Positions 55,159 through 64,000 of a stretch of 64,000 nt of DNA are shown in pieces. The number at the start of each line of letters is the position of its first letter. Positions within the stretch are counted from its first letter, which is position 1. The notes under the pieces were generated by a model that saw nothing but the letters and a program-made list of their open reading frames with translations, was not told the origin of the DNA and did no database searches. The stretch is taken from NCBI GenBank assembly GCA_947044405.1, contig CAMRHE010000168.1:310501-374500 (forward strand), written 5' to 3'. The position numbers and the translations under genes are program-made. Origin of the DNA: Leptodactylus fallax. Its lineage: Eukaryota > Chordata > Amphibia > Anura > Leptodactylidae.

Positions 55159-55634
55159 GGGTTCTCGTCCGCCCCCCAGAGGGGCAGTGAGTATTGTTAT
55201 TATTTCTCCTTCCTTCTTCTTTCCCCTCCCCCCTTTTTTTTTTTTTTTTTTCTTCTTCCATCTCCTCCTCTCTTACCCTTCCTTCCCTTCCCCCCTCTTT
55301 TTTCTTCTTTTTTTCATTTTTGTTTATGCATATCGTTTTTTTTCGGTCAGCTTATTTTGTTATTACAGTTATCTTTACAGTGGCGTGGCCCGGGGGTCCG
55401 GGGGGAGAGCAGCTCCTTTTTGGAAAGCTCGTTCCCCACCGGGGTCTTCGTGCTACTGTGTAGCACGTGTTTGGCATTGTTTGCCTTTTCCCCACCTGGT
55501 TTGGTGGTGGTTCACCCCACCACCTTACTGTTTAGCCAGTTAAGACTTTGTTTCATAGCTGTGTTATTTAGTGATAGTTTGCGTTAGTTTTTCCCTTACC
55601 TAAGTGTGTCTCCCCTCCCCCTCCCTATCTAGCT
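55159..55634 (+). other. inter-ORF spacer with pyrimidine tract
   Basis: Non-coding between ORF1 and ORF2. 55195-55325 is almost pure C and T with an 18-base T-run. Open frames here are compositional artefacts. Confidence 0.7.
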
Positions 55635-58600
55635 ATGTCTACCCTGAATATTTGCACACTGAATGTACGGGGACTTAACGTCCCACAAAAACGCGGCCAG
55701 ATTTTGTACCAACTTCACAAAAAGCATTCTCATATCCTTATTCTACAGGAGACTCACTTTAAGGAAGGCCACGTACCGGATATCCGCAACCACCATTTCC
55801 CCGTTTGGTTCCACAGCGCCAACCCGGCCACCAAGTCCAAGGGAGTATCTATTGCTCTGCATAGGTCTCTGCATAGGTCTCTGCATCACGAGGTAATGGA
55901 CACCCTGATTGACCCTGAGGGCAGATTTGTTTTTCTTAAACAGCGCATCGCGGGTACGGTTCTCACCATAGCGGGTTGCTACCTCCCTAATCAGGGACAA
56001 TTGCGGTATTGTAGGGACCTGGTCGGCAAACTTTCTGATTTTGGTGAGGGGGTCATGATTCTCGGGGGCGACTTTAATTTTGTATTGGATCCTCTGATTG
56101 ACTCTACCCCCACCCCGCCCTCCCCATTCTCAGTCCCACTTGCGTAGCCTTAAGACTGCCCTCCATAACTCCCAGTTGGTCGACGTGTGGCGCATCCTGC
56201 ATCCTAATGAGCAAGACTATACGTATCACTCCCCTGCGCACAACTCCTATAGCCGCATTGACTTTTTCTTGATCAGCCATCATGCCCTTTCTTGGGCACC
56301 CACAGGACAGATTGGTTCCGCCCTTTGGTCGGACCATTCGCCCGTATTTTTGTCAATGGAGATTCCGGGACTCGCACGCCGTCCTTTTACCTGGCGTTTA
56401 AATGATAGCCTTTTAAAAGATACCACATGCCGGGAGGACGTCAGCGCTGCGATTAGGAACTTTGGCCTTGATCATGCCCGGGACTCTACATCACCTCCTC
56501 TTCAATGGGAAGCGTTAAAATGTGTGGTCCTGGGAGTTTTGATTAAACATGGTGCACGCCTTAAAAAGGAGCGGGCGGCCTGGGTCTCTGCGCAGCTAGC
56601 CAAGATCCATTCCCTTGAAGTGCTGCACAAACGGTCTTGCTCTCAGGCAGACTTCACGGAGCTCCTCAATGCTAGAGAGGAGCTCCGAGCCCACCTGGAC
56701 GAAATGTCCATGCTGTTCCGTGACCGTATTCGGAAACATTATTAAGAGTTTGTGGATAAGTGCAGTCGTCCCCTCGCGCGTCGCCTACACCCTCGTAATA
56801 CCTCCACATACATTCCTCGGATTAATAAAGGCACTGGGAGATCGGTCCATAACCCAGCAGACATAGCAGAAGCATTCCGCTCCTTTTACCACGACCTCTA
56901 TAATATTCGGGGACAATATGCTGATCTTGCCCCGGACTCTCTTTATGAGAAAATCAGGGAATACATTGATGAGACCTCTCTCCCCATCATTGCTCCCTCG
57001 GATAGAGCGCTTCTTGAGGACCCTTTTTCCGAAGAGGAGGTCTCCCTTGTCATTCAATCTTCCCCCTCGGGCAAATCCCCGGGCCCTGATGGGTTTACCC
57101 CAAGATTTTACAAGTCCTTCCGAGACCTCCTCTCTCCAATAATGGCCCGTGTCTTTAACAGTGTTGACGACACCACTCCGTTTGCCTCCCAATCCCTATC
57201 AGCCCTTATCACAGTCCTCCCCAAACCTGGGAAAGATCCGTCCAGTTGTGCCAGCTATCGCCCGATTTCCCTGCTCAACATCGACATTAAATTATTTGCC
57301 AAATTGCTGGCTAACCGACTGTCCCCTTTGATGCCGGGCCTGGTTCACACTGACCAGGTTGGCTTTATCTCAGGACGCGAGGCCAGGGACAATATTTGCA
57401 AGACGCTCCTGGCGATCTCCGCGGCACGCGTTACTGATACCCCCATGTGCTTGCTCTCTGTAGACGCTGAGAAAGCATTCGACCGCGTACATTGGGGCTT
57501 CCTGCGGGCCACACTCCAGCAAATTGGAGTTGGCTCAGGGTACTTGAGTAAGGTGCTTTCTCTCTATGGCGACACGTCGGCACGGGTGCGGGTTAACGGG
57601 CTTCTCTCCAACTCCTTTCCGGTCCGAAATGGTACGCGACAGGGTTGCCCCCTGTCTCCTCTTTTATATGCACTGGTCATGGAACATCTAGCGACTGCCT
57701 TACGGAACTGTCCTAGTGTCCATGGCGCGCAGCTGGGCAACCGCCAGGTCAAAACGGCTTTATATGCCGACGACCTCCTCTTATACATCTCTCAGCCGCG
57801 CGTTTCCTTTCCGTCCATCCTGCGTGAGTTCCTTCGCTTTGGCCACCTGAGTAATTTCAAGGTAAATCTCTCTAAGAGTGAGGCCCTCAATATCACCTTG
57901 CCCCCAGCAGAAGCAGCCCTCCTTGCGAACGAATTCCCCTTCAAATGGCACTGCACTTCCATTAAATATCTCGGGATCCACATCCCTTCAGACCTCTCCC
58001 TTCTCTACCGCCTTAATTACTTACCGTTCCTTGAATCCCTTTCGACGGATCTGCGGAAATATGGTTCCCTCATGCTCTCCTGGTTTGGTCGCATCAACGC
58101 GCTAAAAATGGATGTCATGCCCCGGTTATTATATGTGTTCCAAGCTCTGCCCATTCCAGTACCACGCTCCTTTTTTGCTCGTGCCCAGACTTTGTTTGGG
58201 AGATTTGTGTGGGGAGCGTCACGAAGCAGGTTACGCTTCCGGACATTGACGCGGCGTAGACATCGCGGTGGTGCGGGCCTGCCTGACCCTAGAATATACT
58301 ATCGAGCGACAGTACTGTTGCGCCTTTTTGACTGGCGCTATCGCGGGGCGGACAAGCAGTGGGTCTCTATAGAGGCCGATTTACTGTCAGCTCATCTCCC
58401 CTCCCTGCCCTGGGTTCCGTCTCACTTTCGCCCCAGTATTATCAGACACTCCATTTTATCCTCTCATTTCCTCAAGACCTGGGATTCCATAAGCGCAGGT
58501 GGTCGCATAGCCAGGGTCCCGGGTCCTCTCAGCCCTCTGTTCTGAAATCCCATGTTCCCACCGGGTTGCTCCGCCGACAGATTTCTTTGCTGGTTGGCTA

Positions 58601-59460
58601 GGGATGATGTTCGTTTGCATCAGGTTATGGATAGCACTTCTCTCCCTTCTCTGTTACAATTGCAAGCCTCTCATCCCAATCTCCGTTTGTCCTGGTTGGA
58701 ACATGGCCAGCTCACTACCTTCATCTGCAGGTTCTCCCTGCTTCCCACGCTCTCATCCTCTTTAACTGACCTGGAGCTTGCCCTTTCCCAGACTGACACC
58801 ACTCCACGCGCCCTCTCTGTTCTTTACGGCATTCTCCTCCAAGACGCTACACCTGGGCCCCCTTCCTACATTGGCCCCTGGGAGTCTGACCTCGGTATTT
58901 GCCTTTCTACTGCCGACTGGGATAAATCCTACCTGTACACACACAAACTCCCGCTGTCCTGTGGTGCGCAGGAAAAGAATTACAAAATACTGTCCCGCTG
59001 GTACCGCTGTCCTGACCTCTTACATAGGATCTACCCTGGTGTCTCTGACCGGTGTTGGCGCTGTGGTTTCGGAAAAGGCACCTTATATCATATTTGGTGG
59101 GAATGCGCGGCCCTTAAACCCTTCTGGGATGCCGTCTTTGAGCTTTATGCTAAAGTGAGTGGCAGATCTGTCACGCCTTCACCCCAGCTCGCACTTCTCT
59201 CCATTATACCTGGGAGGGTTTCTGCCGTTAAAAAAGACCTTTTGTGACATTTCCTCACCGCCGCCAGAACAGTTATCCCCAGGCATTGGCGTAGCACTGC
59301 TGTGCCTACCCTGGTGGAGTTTCTTCAGGAGCTTCTCCTTATCAGGAGAATGGAGGCCCTGGTGGCTGAGGACTCGCCCGACCCCTCCAAGTTTGAGTCC
59401 CTCTGGCGGCCGTGGGTGGTGTTTCAGGAGTCCTCTGAGTTTCTTTCTTTCTTTTCTTGA
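55635..59460 (+). pseudogene. LINE ORF2: endonuclease, RT and zinc knuckle; one frameshift, three stops
   Basis: ATG 55635 opens the APE-type endonuclease: LNICTLNVRGLN, LILQETHF with the catalytic Glu, LGGDFNFVLDP. A shift in the C-rich stretch 56100-56130 changes frame; then YSRIDFFLI and SDHSPVF complete the domain. The RT follows: SSPSGKSPGPDGFTPRFYKS, YRPISLLNIDIKLFAKLLAN, VDAEKAFDRVHW, GTRQGCPLSPLLYAL, catalytic YADD at 57763-57774, and SIKYLGIHIP. Near the C-terminus is a zinc knuckle CWRCGFGKGTLYHIWWEC. In-frame stops are TAA 56743-56745, TGA 58543-58545 and TGA 59245-59247; the frame ends at 59460. Total about 1275 residues, normal for Tx1/L1 ORF2. Confidence 0.92.
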
Positions 59461-59970
59461 TTTGGGGTGGCTCTGTTTTTCTGTTGGTGCAGTGTTTGGC
59501 TGCTCTCCATTACTAAATTCTCCCTTCTGTTCCTTCTCCTACCCCCTCCTCCTGTGTCCCCCCCCTGTCCTTGTCGTGTCCTTCGTCTCATATGTCTCGT
59601 ACACCTGTGTATTCCTTTTGGTCCCCCTCCTTTTGTTGTTTGTCTTAATTTACTGTTAGGTGGGTGGCCCTGTGATAGCTCTCTACAGTTGACTTTTTAG
59701 TTTTTTCAACTATCACCCACCTGAAGTTATAGTCATTTTAGTTGCCATTGTGTTATTTATTTCTGATTCTGTTGTGGTGGGCTTCATTGGCCTTTTTACC
59801 CAAACTTTTACTACTGTGCCTTCTCCATATATAAGGTGGCCTGCCTGCCCCCCGTTATTGTTTTAACTGATATTGATGTCATAGCATTGTACCTCCCCTC
59901 CCTTTTCTTAATTCTGTTCTTATTGCAAAAAATTTTAATAAATTTGATTAAACATAAAACACTTTTGTTT

Positions 59971-60300
59971 GTGGAAAAAGTGCTTGCCCTTGTTTTTTAT
60001 ACACACATGGCAGTTATATTGATAAAAGCAATAGTTTTATATAAAAATTAGCCTGTGTTGATCACTTGTAAGTGCTACAGACTTGTTGTTTTAGAGAATT
60101 GTTTGTGGCTCTGTGCCTTGTTGAAAAGTGATGAAGTGGCTCCCCAAAACAAAAATCTGTCAAAAATGATCCCTTCATGGGAGCAGATGGGAAATCAAAA
60201 TGATGTTGGCATTGAAAGATGCAATTGCACAGGCTTTTTTGACATTTTATCAATCTAACTTTGTTTTTCAATCCAATACTGTGGCACCAACTGTGTTGTA
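59971..60300. other. no gene seen
   Basis: Host-side sequence to the right of the LINE. No coding region recognised. Confidence 0.5.
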
Positions 60301-60305
60301 TAGTA

Positions 60306-61040
60306 GAATGTGATGGACCAGGCTGCAGGACATGTTTTAGGCTACGTGGTGTGACAGGACCAGAGGCAAAGTGGTAGAAGGAGTATACATTTCTCCCAGG
60401 TTCTTGTCATATTCCTTCTAAAAGCACCTGGGAAACTTGTGTTCCTTGCTGGAGGGTTTTACCTAAACCCTGGTAAAAGGTCTGGCTGCTGGAGTAGGCA
60501 GCGTTGGGTGTGGCTCTACTCCATTCATCCACTTCAGGTTTTGGGGTGATTGGGGGTTAATTCCTTGTTACCTGAAGGGTGCGTATATAAGGGCAGACAG
60601 CACACAGGTATTTGGCTGTCTCTGCTCCTGTGAACTGTGTTTAGGGCGCTGTGCAGTAGGCCCAGCTCTCAATAGTTAGTTACTTGTGTTATAGGTAGTG
60701 GCTGGACAGCTAGGATTTTCTTTTGTATTTTTTTGTTTGCTTGGAAGAACTAATAAAAATGGTTGCGGCCAGTTGCACCATATTTAACTCGTCTGGACTG
60801 TTATTACTGTGCAAAAAGTGCTTGTCTATCTGAGGAGACGACAATTCCTGAGCTAATCCTGTTACAGTGGCAGCATGAGTGGCAGGCAGTAAAGTATGGA
60901 TTAATATGATGGACCAAGCTGCAGGACATGTCTGGCTGAGTGGTGGTAGCTGTGACAACATGAGTGTTAGTACGGCAAGTAATGTGATGGACCAGGCCAC
61001 AAGGGATGATGCCTGGCTGTTTTGGAGTAAAAAGCAGCAT
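60306..61040. repeat. ~75-bp minisatellite, three units, first split by an LTR
   Basis: The block ATGGACCAGGCTGCAGGACA recurs as atggaccaagctgcaggaca at 60908 and atggaccaggccacaaggga at 60982. The first unit (60311-60349) is interrupted by the LTR at 60350-60866 and continues at 60867 with CAGCATGAGTGGCAGGCAG. Confidence 0.7.
60350..60866 (+). mobile_element. solo LTR (517 bp), 4-bp duplication GTGG
   Basis: Begins TGTGACAGG and ends CCTGTTACA, an inverted pair with one mismatch, in the TG...CA form of LTRs. GTGG lies on both sides (60346-60349 and 60867-60870). In plus orientation it has a TATA-like GTATATAAGG at 60583-60592 and a poly(A) signal AATAAA at 60752-60757, in the right order for U3-R-U5. 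No internal region or second LTR is present, so recombination between LTRs is the likely origin. Family unknown. Confidence 0.8.
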
Positions 61041-62284
61041 CAGCAGTATAGTAAATAGAACATGATATTCTCCCTCCCTCCACTCCTATGATTTATCTGA
61101 CTATTGCCTGTAATTGATTAAATCTAACTAAACTGGTATAACATAAAGGGTTTGTAGTGGTCTCATCTGCCACTGAGTCCATAAATCAGGGAGTCCATAG
61201 GTAATCCTCACCACATGAAGGCTGATTACCTTTTTTTTCTTTTTTTTTGAATTCGTTTGCTGGTTGGCTTTGTGCATTATAAATGTATTACCCCTGCCCT
61301 GTGGTGAGCTAAAATCAGAAGATGCCAAAAGGAGTAAATGGTCAACATATCGTCAAGGATAAATTCTGAGGGGGAGGTTGTAGCACAAATATAGAGCAAA
61401 TTGCTGTGGAGGCACAGGCTGGACTTTTGCACCAGGGCCCTTGAGCCTTTAGTTACGCAGCTGGAAGCAAGTAAGCGTTTTCCTTTATTCTATTGCCTTT
61501 TTTACCATGAAGTTTACTGCAGTTTCCCAAATGAAAGCGTAGATTTTACAACTGTTCTGAACTGTGATCTAGAGCAGTGAAGCCTCACACAGTGTGTGTA
61601 AATAGTTAAAACTAAAGATATCATAAGTGCTGCAGCTACATTCTGCTTGTACAACCCTGTATTCATGTAGAGTGAAACTTCATATGATCTTCAGACTATA
61701 TTTCTAATTTTCCGAAGGTAAGCACAGATTGAGTATACAATCCTACCCTGTCTATCCTATTTGCAGGAATTTTAGGAAAATAAGGCTCTCTGTTGAGAAA
61801 AAGATTTTTGAAGCACATCCAAAGACAACACAAGACATATAACCATGCCAAGCACATAACCCATCTAACCACATTCAAAGCATATCAATGTAACATAAAT
61901 GCCTATTTAAAAAAAATAAAAAAAAGTCTGCTTGACGTGAAAGTATTATTCCAAGCTTCAGAAAAATACAGTAACATTTGCTAAACAATTCCTTTTTAAT
62001 ATTACCATTGCAAGGCTATGATAACTTGTTACACAACAGCATAAATACATTTCTTGGAAATAAATATCATAAATAATGGCTCGAGTGGTTTTAAGCTTGT
62101 ACGTGTAGTGCTACTGGCCATATGTTCTTTGAGGGATTTCATTTCTATTTAATACTTCCCAAATGATATTGTACTATGCATACATGTACTTAGGCATAAA
62201 CCAACATAAGACAGCCAAAATCCTATGGCTTCAACAAGTATTTATTATTTACTATGGTCAAACAACTGGCTAGTATATACACAC
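61041..62284. other. no gene; one MITE head fragment
   Basis: At 61395-61470 the minus strand reads CAGCTGCGTAACTAAAGGCT and AAGGGCCCTGGTGCAAAAGT, the head of a GC-rich hAT-like MITE. No partner end was found. The rest shows no gene or repeat structure. Confidence 0.5.
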
Positions 62285-63210
<926 letters not shown>

Positions 63211-63304
63211 TTCATTCATGGACCACTATCCCATTAAATACAAAAGGCAAATCTGCTGTTATCATTAATAGAATTTTTTTTACTGCAAAAAGACATATGG
63301 TAAA

Positions 63305-63640
63305 AAGCAGATCCCCACGTAGTATAAATGCTGCAATTTGGCTGTGGCTGAAAAGCATCAAAAACCATGGTATTTGACAGTACCTACAAAGTGGATGGGA
63401 TTCTGGCTACTCCCATCACACTCATTGCAGAAAAATATCCACAGTGGACTTGCTGCGATTTCAAAAACTGGTGTTTTTGTAAATCGCAGCATATCAATTC
63501 TACCTATGGAAATGCTGGCAGTTTCTGTATAGGTATAATGGAAGCAGAAAGTCCACAAAGAAAATGCTCTTCTATTAAAAACGCTACAGAAAAAAAAACG
63601 CAGTGTGATTCTTCTGCAGTCTTTTCTGCAACATTTTTTT
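63305..63640. mobile_element. foldback MITE, type B copy 3
   Basis: Contains AAGTGGATGGGATTCTGGCT at 63390, then ATAATGGAAGCAGAAAGTCC near 63535 and CAGTGTGATTCTTCTGCAGT, in the order seen at 51985-52275. The left end is ccccacgtagtataaatgc. The right end is diverged. Confidence 0.65.
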
Positions 63641-64000
63641 TTATTTTTGCTTTAATCGATGCCCCCCTAGGTGATTACAGTGCAGCCGAAATTTTGCTTT
63701 CCCCCACCTTTCCTGTGAAATTAGTCCTTTTAGTTATGTTGCCTGATATGTTTGACTCTCCAATGTCAGGTGGTAGTATCAGGCAGAAGTTGCTAAAGGG
63801 ACATGACTCTGGGCTCTGACGTTGTCTGTCCCACTTAACACTGGAGAGTTTAGTTAACATACCCAGCACCAAAGCTAACTGCATTGATGGCTCAGGAATG
63901 GAGGGAGTTACAGAAAAAAATTGCAACTGCACTGGATCATTGGATTGGTGCCTATTAAAGGATGCAAAGAACTGGAGCTGGTGGGGGTGGTGAAAGGTCT
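63641..64000. mobile_element. TTAA MITE, right part, cut by the window edge
   Basis: Homologous to 12137-12568: cttt-cccccacctttcctg, ggctcaggaatggagg, gcctattaaa and the end GGTGGGGGTGGTGAAAGGTC at 63979-63998. The terminal CT-TTAA lies beyond the window. Confidence 0.7.

Larger units (their letters stand above)
53790..59955 (+). mobile_element. L1/Tx1-type LINE, 6.17 kb, 15-bp target duplication
   Basis: Flanked by AAAACACTTTTGTTT at 53775-53789 and 59956-59970, a perfect 15-bp duplication, as left by target-primed reverse transcription. It contains ORF1, a pyrimidine-rich spacer, ORF2 and a 3' UTR of about 500 bp with AATAAA at 59937-59942 and no poly(A) tail. The left end starts inside an open frame leading into ORF1 without an ATG, so the copy is probably 5'-truncated at or just past the ORF1 start. 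Perfect duplication and few lesions suggest a fairly recent insertion. Confidence 0.92.

Noticed and set aside
55187..55587. Phe/Pro/Ser-rich open frames between LINE ORF1 and ORF2
   Set aside because: Caused by the pyrimidine tract; there is no homology and they overlap each other.

Overview
The window reads as a repeat-dense stretch of a vertebrate nuclear genome, most probably an anuran amphibian. I found no host protein-coding gene, rRNA or tRNA gene. Almost every supportable feature is a transposable element or a repeat. The amphibian inference comes from the mix of elements: many Tc1/mariner families, Penelope-like elements with GIY-YIG endonuclease, a Tx1/L1-type LINE, a L2/Rex1-like LINE, abundant TTAA-flanked and GC-rich hAT-like non-autonomous elements, and a tRNA-derived SINE. 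It rests on family knowledge, not on a search.

Layout. 1-8.2 kb holds three Penelope-like fragments (1-1010 plus strand, 2.2-2.6 kb and 7.2-8.2 kb minus strand) and a decayed L2/Rex1-type LINE on the minus strand (3.75-6.5 kb). 9.0-11.2 kb is a Helitron remnant on the minus strand, split by a Tc1-derived MITE and by a 0.94-kb repeat with a 31-bp minisatellite. 11.2-24 kb is a mosaic of TTAA MITEs, a Harbinger-type MITE, long AT-rich repeats and Tc1 elements. 25.4-28.3 kb is a minus-strand Tc1 copy split by a 1.6-kb insertion. 28.85-31.05 kb is a truncated Ty3/gypsy element (gag, zinc knuckle, protease, start of RT) that ends in tandem repeats. 33.3-36.9 kb holds two full-length Tc1 elements, one of them inside a SINE. 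37.3-38.7 kb is a tandem array split by an 832-bp element with perfect 11-bp inverted termini that encodes a Cys-rich protein fragment I cannot name. 39.36-43.30 kb and 46.64-50.50 kb are two ~3.9-kb hAT-like composites. Both have perfect 8-bp target duplications and carry minisatellites. Another full-length Tc1 lies between them (44.1-45.75 kb). 52.3-53.6 kb is a nested MITE pair. 53.79-59.96 kb is a Tx1/L1-type LINE with an open ORF1, a lightly damaged ORF2 and a perfect 15-bp target duplication. 60.35-60.87 kb is a solo LTR. 62.3-64 kb holds a deleted Tc1 and two MITEs.

The elements do not act as one pathway. They form layers of nested insertions, several of which can be put in order of age because removing the inner element restores the outer one. 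All transposase, RT and gag reading frames seen are interrupted. Those closest to intact are the Tc1 at 35173-36740 (one extra base), the Tc1 at 44120-45750 (one extra base and one TGA) and the LINE at 53790-59955 (one frameshift and three stops in ORF2).
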